64,000 nt of DNA from positions 1-64,000 of the forward strand of contig DLGT01000024.1 in NCBI GenBank assembly GCA_002482845.1, written 5' to 3'. Below, piece after piece: positions 18,305-27,445 of this stretch. The translations under genes and the position numbers were made by a program. The notes below the pieces were generated by a model, which worked only from the letters and a program-made list of their open reading frames with translations, did no database searches and was not told the origin of the DNA. This DNA comes from Saprospiraceae bacterium UBA7687. GTDB lineage: Bacteria > Bacteroidota > Bacteroidia > Chitinophagales > Saprospiraceae. Numbering within the stretch: the first letter of the stretch is position 1; each line of letters starts with the position of its first letter.

Positions 18305-19771
18305 TCATTCAATGTTACTTTTTGAAGCATTTGAATATTTCCATGAAAAAAACATGATGATTGCAGCATTAAAGAAAAAGAATGGGCCTACTTTGTCTGT
18401 TTCTATCAAATCATTGATTAAACACATGGCAAAAATGATGATAAATCCTAGTGTAGATGCCATGATTATATATTTGTCTTCCCTATCCGTGCAAATATGA
18501 TATACTCGCTCGCCTTCTATCAATAAGATAAAACATAATGCTATGAATAATATAAATCCTATGAAACCTTGCTCAACCCATGTCATTAAAAAATAGTTGT
18601 GTATCCCAGATTGATCAGGGTTGTCACTTACATATGTCTGGAATCGTGATATGGAGTATGCTTTATAATTTGAATAAAAAGTACCTGGCCCAAATCCAAA
18701 CCAAAAACGATCTTTGATCATTTCTATACCTGCCATCCATCTATATACACGCTCCATAGATGATATATCTTCAAGTTTGTAAGTAGCTTCTATCAGATTG
18801 TCAAACTCAGTATGCGTAATCGTTCGTTCAAAATTAGGCGCAAAATCCATGTATTTATTATCCCATGAAAGATATATGATGCCCACTAATGCTATAAATG
18901 AACTGACAAAGAGAGCATGTTTTACTTTTCTAAAACTAATAATATACCAAGCCCCAATAGCAATGACCATAGATAGAATCGCAGCTCTAGTGTAACTAAA
19001 ATATATGCCTGTAATGAAGGTCATAAAAACAAAAATCATCAGTTTATTTGATACTTTTCTTAAGCTATTAATTCTCATAAAGGCCCAAACAAAAGGTAGA
19101 CAAACTACAGAAATGGCGGCATAATTGACATGGTTTCTAAAAAATGGGCGGACAACTTCATAACTAGCAGCAAAGCTAAAATCTAGAAGAGCATGTCTCA
19201 CGAGCACAATAAGAATGGCAACAAAAAGAAATTTATACAAAATCCTATATGCTTTCTCTAAGTCATAATTGTGTCTCACAAAAATCAATGGCAATATAAA
19301 AAAAGGCAAGATGTACCACAATTTGGCTAAGAACAACTTTATGGAAATTAGCAAGAATGAAGAATTAATGGTTGTGACAAAAATCCAAAAAACATGTAGA
19401 ACGATCATTAGAAATATAGGATGCGTTACATAATGGGTCTTTAAGGAAAATTGTCTTGTTAAAAGTGTACCAATTGTAATACCCGTCAAAAGAAGCATCA
19501 ATGGTTCTGAAGGTAAATCCGTACCTAGTCCTGCTCCTTCAAAATACATTTCTACAGAAAAAGGTAAAACTGCAAATATCAAGTAGAATAATCTTCTATA
19601 ATCGTCATAAATCAAACCAATCCCTATAATTCCCGTAGGTAAAAGATATGGTAAGTAGCTTTCAGTATATATAGAAGCGAGCGTACAAAATACCAGCAGA
19701 CCCAAGAATCCTTTGAATATCTTGTGGTTGTGAATCCCCAATATTATTGACTCATTAGACATGCTACGCAT
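18305..19771 (-). CDS. O-antigen ligase/polymerase-like membrane protein (Wzy_C family)
   Basis: A 488-residue polytopic protein with about twelve hydrophobic helices, containing the large periplasmic loop of O-antigen ligases (WaaL) and polymerases. The loop shows RVYRWMAGIEMIKDRFWFGFGPGTF followed by GIHNYFLMTWVEQGFIGF, the G-x-GPGTF...HN(Y/F)xL signature of the Wzy_C domain. An upstream Arg in YFSYTRAAILSM fits the SxSRxxxl pattern. Ligase and polymerase cannot be told apart from sequence alone. It overlaps the Wzz-like gene by 8 bases, supporting a role in length-controlled surface glycan assembly. Confidence 0.86.
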   Translation of the reverse strand: MRSMSNESIILGIHNHKIFKGFLGLLVFCTLASIYTESYLPYLLPTGIIGIGLIYDDYRRLFYLIFAVLPFSVEMYFEGAGLGTDLPSEPLMLLLTGITIGTLLTRQFSLKTHYVTHPIFLMIVLHVFWIFVTTINSSFLLISIKLFLAKLWYILPFFILPLIFVRHNYDLEKAYRILYKFLFVAILIVLVRHALLDFSFAASYEVVRPFFRNHVNYAAISVVCLPFVWAFMRINSLRKVSNKLMIFVFMTFITGIYFSYTRAAILSMVIAIGAWYIISFRKVKHALFVSSFIALVGIIYLSWDNKYMDFAPNFERTITHTEFDNLIEATYKLEDISSMERVYRWMAGIEMIKDRFWFGFGPGTFYSNYKAYSISRFQTYVSDNPDQSGIHNYFLMTWVEQGFIGFILFIALCFILLIEGERVYHICTDREDKYIIMASTLGFIIIFAMCLINDLIETDKVGPFFFFNAAIIMFFSWKYSNASKSNIE

Positions 19772-20852
19772 TTTTCTGTAGTGCAGGTCTATTTATATTT
19801 TCTAAAACGAAGACAGCAAGACAACTCAACATAAAACCTATCATGGTGGCTAGAAGTACTATGATAGATCGTTTTGGCCTTGATTTTTGGACCGGAATAT
19901 CTGCTTTTTCTACTATATGTAAGGCTGAGAACGGGGCATTATATGTGGCACTAAGTTGTTTAAGTCTTTCTTTGTCTAAACTTATCTGATCGTGCAACCT
20001 ACCTTGTTCTTGCTCCATTTGTCTTACTTCCGAGATGACGGGTGCATATCTTTCAAGCTCTTTGGTGGCTTTCTGGATTTTGCCTTGGGCACCCATAGCT
20101 ACCGCCATATATCTGATGACCGAGTCTCTATAGGCTGGATACTTTTTGTAAAAACTGACTTTACCATTAGCGTCTTCTAAGTCTGAAGTTGCTTCTGCAA
20201 GTAAATTTGTATAAATCCCCGATTGGCTTCTTGAGTCAAAAATTCCTGCCGTTTCTTTTAGTCTCAATAATGCTTTACCTAAGGAGTCACTGAGTACTTG
20301 TTTTTTGATTAGATTGGCATCATAATTTGAGATAAGTTTGCCTTGACTTTCTTTGACTATATTCTGAGCTAATTGTTCTATTTTTTCTCTAGCAGCATTA
20401 GCAATTTTGGCAGACATGGCAGGATCCTTATCTTCTACGATGAGCAATAGCGCTCCGTACTTTGTTTTAATAGTTTTATAATTGGCCAATAGTTCTTCTT
20501 TTACTTTAAATTTTGCTTTTGAATTGTCTTTATCTATGTCATAATGGGTATATAAATCAAAAGAATCTATCAAAAAAAACAAAACATCGTATGAAGAAGC
20601 GATTGTAAATAACCTGTCAAGATCATTATCATCTCCATAAATACGCACATCTTTCTCATCATCACCAATGGGAATGGGTTTGGCAAGATCGGGGCTAGCT
20701 GCATAAAAAGTAGTCTCTGCCTGATAATAATTTGGCATTAACAAACTACCTAAAACACTTATTGTGAATATGATGGCAACAGCCCAAATGAGTTGTTTCT
20801 TCCATTTAAGTAATTGTGACAATAAATCAGATAAGTTATATTCGTTGTCCAT
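19764..20852 (-). CDS. Wzz-type chain-length determinant-like protein
   Basis: A 362-residue inner-membrane protein with the polysaccharide co-polymerase layout: a transmembrane helix near residues 18-38, a long periplasmic region with coiled-coil character (about 150-310) and a second helix near 330-350 preceded by the proline-containing KADIPVQKSRPKRSIIVLL motif of Wzz proteins. No cytoplasmic tyrosine-kinase domain follows the second helix. Such proteins set the length distribution of polymerised O-antigen or exopolysaccharide. The 8-base overlap with the O-antigen ligase-like gene suggests coupled translation. Confidence 0.88.
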   Translation of the reverse strand: MDNEYNLSDLLSQLLKWKKQLIWAVAIIFTISVLGSLLMPNYYQAETTFYAASPDLAKPIPIGDDEKDVRIYGDDNDLDRLFTIASSYDVLFFLIDSFDLYTHYDIDKDNSKAKFKVKEELLANYKTIKTKYGALLLIVEDKDPAMSAKIANAAREKIEQLAQNIVKESQGKLISNYDANLIKKQVLSDSLGKALLRLKETAGIFDSRSQSGIYTNLLAEATSDLEDANGKVSFYKKYPAYRDSVIRYMAVAMGAQGKIQKATKELERYAPVISEVRQMEQEQGRLHDQISLDKERLKQLSATYNAPFSALHIVEKADIPVQKSRPKRSIIVLLATMIGFMLSCLAVFVLENINRPALQKNA

Positions 20853-20890
20853 AAAATTTCTTAACTATTAAATAAATTGAAATTTGTAGG

Positions 20891-22330
20891 TCATTTTTCT
20901 CTCCTTAAGAGTTGGAAAATTTCCTGTTTGTCTACTATTTTTAAAATAAACGACAAAAGTAAACAAATTAATATACTAATGCTAAGTACTACCGTCCAAT
21001 GTAAAGCTAATGATATATTTAAGACGTAAAAAAGTACTGTGCTTATGGCTCCAAATGCGAAAATCTTCAAAATTTCATTTATGGATGTACCAATCTTTAT
21101 TTCTTTTTTTACAAGAAAAATTTGACCTGCCAATACAACAGTTTGTGTTATCAGGGTAGCCACGGCAGCTCCTACTGCCATATAGTTTGGTATTAAGAAC
21201 AAATTCAATAAGATATTCAATAATAATCCAATACCAAATAAATAATTGAGATATCTGACCTTTCCACAAGCTACAAGCATGGTACCATATATATAAGCAA
21301 CAGCAACCATAAAATAACTCAAAATTAGTAATCTAAGGACTACCACAAACTCTGGTGTGAACTCATCAAATAAAATAGCCAACATATTTTCTCCATAAAA
21401 TACGATACTCAATACAATCATGGCAGCACTTAAAACTACAAATCTCAGACCTATTTCTTTCAGAGTATGTAAAGTTTTGTGATCATTCATATTGGCAGCA
21501 AACATCGGTAAGAGTAGCGCTGCAAATAGATAACCTATCATGTTAGCAGCATCATAAAACCTGTAAGCGGTGGCATATACGCCCGCTTGATAACTATTGT
21601 CATCTATCATTCTGCCAAGCATCACACCATCTAGTCTATTGTATGAGGTCATAAATATAAGAATCAAAATATAAGGTGCACTCCATTTTAGGACATCAAG
21701 CAGATATTTAAAAGTAAATGCATTAGATTTCCATTTTACATTTTTATATAGAAAAACACCTGCAACTATGCAAGCTATCAGGTAAGCTAGTCCTTGTCCA
21801 TAAATAAGGGCCGATATTTCGAAACGAGTTTGATAAGAAGAAATCCAAGCCAAGTAGCCTAGTATTACGATCATAAGTGCTTTATCCAAAACCGAGAGAA
21901 AGCTATCAACTCTGTAATGCCCTAATCCTGCAATTGTCCCTCTCAAGAATATAAATAATGTACTCAATATCATATTCAAACATAAAAATAGCATCATCAT
22001 TTGATTGTCATAGCCCACAAAAAAGGAAGAAATTAATGTAATGCTAGTAAATAGTAACCCAAATATTAATTTAATGCTAAGTAGATTTCTTAAATTTGTA
22101 CCTACTTGTTCTCTGTTTTTTGGTACATGCTGTGCATTCCAATTTTGCAATCCGGGATCATTCAAAAATTGAAAAAGAAAAACAAAGTTAAAATAGTCAA
22201 AATACATTCCATATGATTCGATACCCACTAAATTCTGTATTCGGGCATCAACTCCAAAGATATAAGCAGGTTTTATCAATAAATTAATAATGACCAGCAA
22301 TATGATGTTTATCGTGAACTCTCGTTTCAT
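20891..22330 (-). CDS. Polysaccharide flippase (Wzx/MATE-like, oligosaccharidyl-lipid exporter)
   Basis: A 479-residue protein with about fourteen hydrophobic helices and few charged loops, typical of Wzx-like exporters that flip lipid-linked glycan units across the inner membrane. N-terminal features include FDYFNFVFLFQFLNDPGLQNWNAQ and FLRGTIAGLGHYRVDS, similar to the polysaccharide biosynthesis family; YNRLDGVMLGRM in the middle is also typical. It starts the minus-strand block, 38 bases ahead of the Wzz-like gene. No glycosyltransferase lies in the block, so the glycan is not defined here. Confidence 0.86.
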   Translation of the reverse strand: MKREFTINIILLVIINLLIKPAYIFGVDARIQNLVGIESYGMYFDYFNFVFLFQFLNDPGLQNWNAQHVPKNREQVGTNLRNLLSIKLIFGLLFTSITLISSFFVGYDNQMMMLFLCLNMILSTLFIFLRGTIAGLGHYRVDSFLSVLDKALMIVILGYLAWISSYQTRFEISALIYGQGLAYLIACIVAGVFLYKNVKWKSNAFTFKYLLDVLKWSAPYILILIFMTSYNRLDGVMLGRMIDDNSYQAGVYATAYRFYDAANMIGYLFAALLLPMFAANMNDHKTLHTLKEIGLRFVVLSAAMIVLSIVFYGENMLAILFDEFTPEFVVVLRLLILSYFMVAVAYIYGTMLVACGKVRYLNYLFGIGLLLNILLNLFLIPNYMAVGAAVATLITQTVVLAGQIFLVKKEIKIGTSINEILKIFAFGAISTVLFYVLNISLALHWTVVLSISILICLLLSFILKIVDKQEIFQLLRREK

Positions 22331-22433
22331 AAAGGCGTAAAGGTAATTAATATTTTAGTCAGTTTAGTTATGAAATAATTGGTACATTAATCTAAGATGC
22401 AAATATTTATTGGTAAAGTCTTTTTACTATTTT

Positions 22434-22464
22434 TTGTAATATAATATAGAAAATGTACTTTTGC
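22434..22464 (+). promoter_or_regulatory. Promoter of the pyrophosphatase gene (TTG-N19-TAnnTTTGC)
   Basis: TTG at 22434-22436 and TACTTTTGC at 22456-22464 with 19 bases between them fit the Bacteroidota -33/-7 consensus closely. The start codon lies 50 bases downstream. Confidence 0.65.
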
Positions 22465-22514
22465 GCTCTTAATTAACAACGATTTAATAATTATTAACGA
22501 ATAATCAACAAATT

Positions 22515-24701
22515 ATGGGACAAAGTTTGATCTATTTAATCCCTGTTTTTGGTGTTTTTGCACTCCTATTTACTTTTTGGAAAAGTGCATGGGTAACAAA
22601 GCAGGAAGTAGGAACAGAAAAAATGGCACGTATTGCCAAGAGTATTTCTGATGGTGCGATGGCCTTCTTAAGAGCTGAATACAAAGTATTAGCTATTTTT
22701 GTGGTGGTAGTAGCAGTCCTTATGGGAATAGGAGGAATGAGTGAAGCATCATCGCCATTGGTTGGTGTGTCTTTTATCATTGGTGCTTTTTGCTCAGCTT
22801 TGGCTGGGTTCATAGGTATGAAAGTAGCAACAAAAGCTAACGTCCGTACCACCAATGCAGCGCGAACTAGCTTAGGTAAAGCTCTTGAAGTAGCTTTTGC
22901 TGGTGGATCTGTGATGGGAATGGGTGTTGTAGGACTAGGGTTGCTCGGTCTTGGTCTTCTATTTGCCTTGTTTAATAATATGTGGGCAGGTGATATCAAT
23001 AAAGTTATCACTGTACTTACAGGTTTTTCATTTGGGGCTTCATCTATCGCACTTTTCGCGAGAGTAGGTGGTGGTATTTATACCAAAGCTGCCGATGTTG
23101 GTGCTGACTTAGTAGGAAAAGTAGAAGCAGGAATACCTGAGGATCACCCACTTAACCCTGCCACCATTGCTGATAACGTAGGAGATAATGTAGGTGATGT
23201 CGCGGGTATGGGTGCTGACCTTTTTGAATCTTATGTTGGAGCGATCATAGGTACGATGGTACTAGGTGCTGTTTTCGTAGGTATGGGTGGTTTTGAAAAT
23301 ACAAATGATTTTAATGGCTTAAATGCAATCTTACTACCTTTAGTACTTTCAGGTGTTGGAATTCTTACATCTATTTTAGGTACATTTTTTGTAAAAGTTG
23401 CAGAAGGTGGTGATCCACAAAAAGCTTTAAATAGAGGTGAGTTAATCGCTGCGGCTTTAATGCTTGCAGCTACATTTTTTATCGTACAATGGATGCTTCC
23501 TGCAACATGGACAGATGCTAAAGGATTTGAATATACTTCTATGGGTGTGTTTTGGGCTGTGATTATTGGATTGGTAGCTGGTTTGGCTATCGGTATTATC
23601 ACAGAATTTTACACAGGTACGGGTACAAAACCAGTTAAATCTATCGTAAATCAATCACTTACTGGAGCTGCAACAAACATTATTGCTGGTCTTGGCGTAG
23701 GTATGCAATCTACAGCACTGCCGATTTTGGTATTGGCAGCAGCTATCATAGGTGCACATCAGTGTGCAGGTCTTTATGGTATTGCGATTGCAGCCGTAGG
23801 TATGTTGTCAAACTTAGGTATCCAACTTGCAGTAGATGCATATGGACCGATAGCTGATAACGCGGGCGGTATTGCAGAGATGGCAGATCTTCCTAAAGAT
23901 GTGAGACAAAAGACAGATAAATTGGATGCAGTAGGGAATACGACAGCGGCAATTGGTAAAGGTTTTGCAATTGGATCTGCAGCTTTAACGGCATTAGCTC
24001 TATTTGCAGCATATATGTCCATCACTAAGTTAGAAGCAATAGATGTAGCTGACCCACAGGTTATGGGTGGTTTATTAATTGGAGCAATGCTTCCGTTTTT
24101 ATTCTCTGCACTTTCTATGAATGCAGTAGGTAGAGCGGCTATGGACATGATTCAGGAAGTAAGAAGACAATTTGCAGATATTCCAGAATTAAAAGCGGCG
24201 CTTGCAGTCATGAAGAAAAATGATGGCTCAGACCACAAAACATGGTCAGCAGCTGATCAAGCTATTTTTGATGCAGCAGATGGCAAAGCAGAATATGGTA
24301 AATGTGTAGAAATCTCTACCAAAGCTTCTATCAGAGAGATGGTTGTACCTGGTATTTTGGCGGTCATTTCACCAGTAGTTATCGGTTTTGGGCCAAAATT
24401 ATTTGGAAGTGATGCAGGTCCTGAAATGCTTGGTGGATTGCTAGCAGGTGTTACATCTTGTGGTGTTTTGATGGCTATCTTCCAGTCTAATGCTGGTGGT
24501 GCGTGGGATAATGCTAAAAAAATGTTTGAAGAAGGTGTAGAGATCCAAGGTAAAATGTATTACAAAGGTTCTGAGCCTCATAAAGCAACTGTAGTAGGGG
24601 ATACAGTAGGTGATCCATTCAAAGATACATCTGGTCCTTCACTTAATATATTATTGAAATTGATGTCAGTGGTAGCATTAGTAATTGCTCCTTTCTTATA
24701 A
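22515..24701 (+). CDS. hppA: Membrane-bound ion-pumping pyrophosphatase, K+-dependent type
   Basis: Couples pyrophosphate hydrolysis to pumping of H+ and/or Na+ out of the cytoplasm. 728 residues, about sixteen helices. The active-site block DVGADLVGKVEAGIPEDHP starts near 192, followed by DNVGDNVGDVAGMGADLFESY; late motifs are DNAGGIAEM and GDTVGDPFKDTSGPS. The sequence GNTTAAIGKGFAIGS (about 474) has Ala where K+-independent enzymes have Lys, placing it in the K+-dependent group. That group includes Na+-PPases as well as H+ pumps, so the ion is undecided. It has a strong upstream promoter and a downstream terminator, so it is a one-gene unit. Confidence 0.95.
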   Translation: MGQSLIYLIPVFGVFALLFTFWKSAWVTKQEVGTEKMARIAKSISDGAMAFLRAEYKVLAIFVVVVAVLMGIGGMSEASSPLVGVSFIIGAFCSALAGFIGMKVATKANVRTTNAARTSLGKALEVAFAGGSVMGMGVVGLGLLGLGLLFALFNNMWAGDINKVITVLTGFSFGASSIALFARVGGGIYTKAADVGADLVGKVEAGIPEDHPLNPATIADNVGDNVGDVAGMGADLFESYVGAIIGTMVLGAVFVGMGGFENTNDFNGLNAILLPLVLSGVGILTSILGTFFVKVAEGGDPQKALNRGELIAAALMLAATFFIVQWMLPATWTDAKGFEYTSMGVFWAVIIGLVAGLAIGIITEFYTGTGTKPVKSIVNQSLTGAATNIIAGLGVGMQSTALPILVLAAAIIGAHQCAGLYGIAIAAVGMLSNLGIQLAVDAYGPIADNAGGIAEMADLPKDVRQKTDKLDAVGNTTAAIGKGFAIGSAALTALALFAAYMSITKLEAIDVADPQVMGGLLIGAMLPFLFSALSMNAVGRAAMDMIQEVRRQFADIPELKAALAVMKKNDGSDHKTWSAADQAIFDAADGKAEYGKCVEISTKASIREMVVPGILAVISPVVIGFGPKLFGSDAGPEMLGGLLAGVTSCGVLMAIFQSNAGGAWDNAKKMFEEGVEIQGKMYYKGSEPHKATVVGDTVGDPFKDTSGPSLNILLKLMSVVALVIAPFL

Positions 24702-24722
24702 GATCATTATAAAATAATTTAT

Positions 24723-24763
24723 AAAAAAGCCTTCTGAAGTAATTTTTGGAAGGCTTTTTTTTA
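24723..24763 (+). terminator. Rho-independent terminator after the pyrophosphatase gene
   Basis: AAGCCTTC (24727-24734) pairs with GAAGGCTT (24749-24756) and is extended by flanking A and T runs. It lies 25 bases after the stop. Confidence 0.8.
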
Positions 24764-24768
24764 TTGGT

Positions 24769-24788
24769 CACCGAAATTCATTTCGGTG
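24769..24788. repeat. Short perfect palindrome
   Basis: CACCGAAAT (24769-24777) and ATTTCGGTG (24780-24788) form a 9-base stem with a 2-base loop. There is no T run after it, so it is not an obvious terminator. It lies between the terminator and the Kdo transferase gene and could be a repeat element or operator. Confidence 0.5.
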
Positions 24789-24927
24789 TGTTGCCTAACT
24801 GTCGTCTTATTTTGTATTAGACCATAGAGTAATTATAATAGAATGTAAAAATAAAGAGACTAAATAGTGTCCTTTGGTCAAAAAGTATCACTTTTGTGTT
24901 TCTATTGATTCAGATATTTGATATTTC

Positions 24928-26196
24928 ATGTCATATTTTTTGTTTTTTTTCTACACTTTGGCCATCCACCTTGGTAATGTTTACATCTACCTTGGCAGAT
25001 TATTTAGTCCTAAATTGGCGTCAATGTACTTTGGTAGAAAGCAGACTTGGAGTATTTTAGAAACATTTTCTCATAACCACAAAAAGGCATGTTGGATACA
25101 TTGTGCATCCTTAGGTGAGTTTGAACAAGGCAGACCATTGATAGAAAAAATGAAGTTGAAATATCCCCAAATGCCTATTTTATTGAGTTTTTATTCTCCA
25201 TCGGGTTATGAAATTATGAAGCACTACGATAGGGTAGATGCAGTCATCTACTTACCAAGTGACCTACCTTCCAATAATAAAAAGCTAATCCAACTCATTG
25301 ACCCATCAATGGTGATTTTTGTCAAATATGAATTTTGGTGGAATTTATTAAATGTTCTTACACAAAAGGAAATTAATGTTTTTCTAGTCTCAGCAGTCTT
25401 TCGTTCAGGTAATTACTTTTTTTCACCATTGTTTAGACCATTTTTGTCAATACTAGCAAAATATCAACAAATCTTTGTGCAAGACGAGAATTCTTCTCGC
25501 ATACTTTCACAGCATAATATTATCAACAACACTATTTCTGGAGATACACGCGTAGATAGAGTGATACAAAGATCTAAGTCAGCCGAGATTCCTGAAAATA
25601 TTATGAATTATTGTACGTCTATAACTACGATTGTTTATGGCAGTGTTTGGATGACGGATATGTTTGTAGTTTCGGACTGCATTAAAAAGTTTCCCGAAAT
25701 GATGCATATTTTAGCACCACACGATATTTCTATGTCCAATATTCAAAAGATCAGATCAGCCATCAATGTGCCTTCTGACTTATATTCTGATTGCGAATGG
25801 CATCAGAAGGTCATGATCATTGACAATATCGGAATGTTGGGAGGATTATATCAGATAGCCAAATATGCTTTTGTAGGTGGAGGATTTCAGAATGGCATCC
25901 ACAATATCCTAGAGCCAGCGGTATTTAAATTACCCGTTTTCTTCGGACCCAATTTCAAAAAGTTTAATGAAGCACTATACCTTACTAATAAGGAGCTTGC
26001 TTTCACTGTAAATAAATCTTTAGAAATGACCGAGATGATTCATTCATTAGAGCACGATCATTCAGCCTGTCAAGCTATTTCTGACGGACTTTCTCAATAT
26101 TTTTACCAAAATAAAGGTGCCACTGATGACATCTTGTCTACTATAGACCCTTATATTGTACAAAATTATAAAAACTTAGATGATGCAAAACATTGA
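24928..26196 (+). CDS. waaA: 3-deoxy-D-manno-octulosonic acid (Kdo) transferase
   Basis: Adds Kdo from CMP-Kdo to lipid A precursor, an essential inner-core LPS step on the cytoplasmic face of the inner membrane. 422 residues with an N-terminal membrane anchor (about 1-22). The GT30 N-domain motif IHCASLGEFEQGRPLI near 56 contains the catalytic Glu; SGDTRVDRV, the late GSVW region and FVGGGFQNGIHNILEPAVF near 315 are typical. Number of Kdo residues added is not predictable. It overlaps the heptose kinase gene by 17 bases, consistent with joint core-LPS synthesis. Confidence 0.93.
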   Translation: MSYFLFFFYTLAIHLGNVYIYLGRLFSPKLASMYFGRKQTWSILETFSHNHKKACWIHCASLGEFEQGRPLIEKMKLKYPQMPILLSFYSPSGYEIMKHYDRVDAVIYLPSDLPSNNKKLIQLIDPSMVIFVKYEFWWNLLNVLTQKEINVFLVSAVFRSGNYFFSPLFRPFLSILAKYQQIFVQDENSSRILSQHNIINNTISGDTRVDRVIQRSKSAEIPENIMNYCTSITTIVYGSVWMTDMFVVSDCIKKFPEMMHILAPHDISMSNIQKIRSAINVPSDLYSDCEWHQKVMIIDNIGMLGGLYQIAKYAFVGGGFQNGIHNILEPAVFKLPVFFGPNFKKFNEALYLTNKELAFTVNKSLEMTEMIHSLEHDHSACQAISDGLSQYFYQNKGATDDILSTIDPYIVQNYKNLDDAKH

Positions 26197-27160
26197 TAAT
26201 CAATTACCTGATTTTCGTGATTTACATATTTTAGTCATTGGTGATGTCATGATAGATAGATATATTTCTGGTAGTGTGAAACGGATTTCGCCAGAAGCGC
26301 CTGTACCTATCGTAGCTATGGAACAAATAGATAATAGACTGGGCGGTGCAGCTAATGTTGCGCTTAATTTGTGCGCCCTTGGGGCCAAAGTGACTGTATT
26401 ATCTATTATTGGAGACGATGTAGAAGGAGATCTTTTGGTGAAAATGATGGGTGATGTTCCCAATTTGACTTTCCAATATCAAACCATTGCGGGAAGAAAA
26501 ACGACCTTGAAAACTAGAGTCATGTCCAATAATCAACATCTACTCCGTATAGATCATGAAGACACAGCTGATATTAGTAATGAACAAGCAGAGTCTATAG
26601 TGGGTATTTGTAAATCCTTAGTAGGTTCGAGTGCTATCAACGGAGTAATCTTACAAGATTACAACAAAGGACTTTTGACTTCTGAAAATATCCAGTCTAT
26701 CATCGAATTGTGTAATGATTATGACATCCCAACTTTTGTAGATCCTAAAGAAAAAAACTTTTTTGAGTATAGAAACTGTACCTTTTTCAAACCAAATAAA
26801 AAGGAAATTCTAAAAGCATTGGGTTTAAATGTATTAGATTTTGACTTCATAGATCAGCAAATACGTCTTAGATTATCTCATAAAATAACATTTATAACCC
26901 TAGGTAGCGAAGGGATTTATGTGAATGACAGTCATCAATCTGAAAAATATAGTACAACGCCAAGAAAAATTGCTGATGTGTGTGGTGCAGGTGATACCGT
27001 GATCAGTGTATTATGTTTATGTTATTTAAAAAATGTGCCTTTGCTTCAGATAGCAAAGATTGCAAATACAGCTGGTGGACAAGTATGCGAAAAACCAGGC
27101 GTAGTATCCATAGATCGGAAAAATCTCGAAGACGAACTAAAAACTTATACTTTTAAGTGA
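26180..27160 (+). CDS. hldA: D-glycero-beta-D-manno-heptose-7-phosphate kinase, monofunctional
   Basis: A PfkB-family kinase (326 residues) that phosphorylates heptose-7-phosphate at O1 on the way to ADP-heptose for LPS core. The N-terminus has the RfaE-type start LVIGDVMIDRYISGSVKRISPEAPVP with GGAANVALNL near 54; the ATP/catalytic block DVCGAGDTVISVL is near 269. The C-terminal nucleotidyltransferase domain of E. coli HldE is missing, so it matches the split HldA form; no partner is visible here. Overlap with waaA supports the LPS role. Another PfkB sugar kinase specificity cannot be excluded. Confidence 0.88.
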   Translation: MMQNIDNQLPDFRDLHILVIGDVMIDRYISGSVKRISPEAPVPIVAMEQIDNRLGGAANVALNLCALGAKVTVLSIIGDDVEGDLLVKMMGDVPNLTFQYQTIAGRKTTLKTRVMSNNQHLLRIDHEDTADISNEQAESIVGICKSLVGSSAINGVILQDYNKGLLTSENIQSIIELCNDYDIPTFVDPKEKNFFEYRNCTFFKPNKKEILKALGLNVLDFDFIDQQIRLRLSHKITFITLGSEGIYVNDSHQSEKYSTTPRKIADVCGAGDTVISVLCLCYLKNVPLLQIAKIANTAGGQVCEKPGVVSIDRKNLEDELKTYTFK

Positions 27161-27445
27161 AAAAAGGTATAATTTTTTACATTTAGAATATAATTCTGAT
27201 TTTTACATATTATTGTAGCTTTAAATTTATTTGATACTCATTGTAATGTGACTAGCAGAATATAATACCAAAATTACTAGAAAATCATATTTTGTTTATT
27301 TAATATACTACAAAGATTAAAGCAAAAAAAACGAATTAAAACGTAAAAATGTATCCTTAAAGACATTTTAATTCAACAATTATGTCTAATTTTACGTCCT
27401 GCAAATGGATTTTTATTAATATAAACCAAATTTAAAATTTTTATT

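Noticed and set aside
23231..23602. Long minus-strand frames inside hppA and other genes
   Set aside because: They lie opposite strongly conserved genes and have no family features; they follow from base composition of the real gene.
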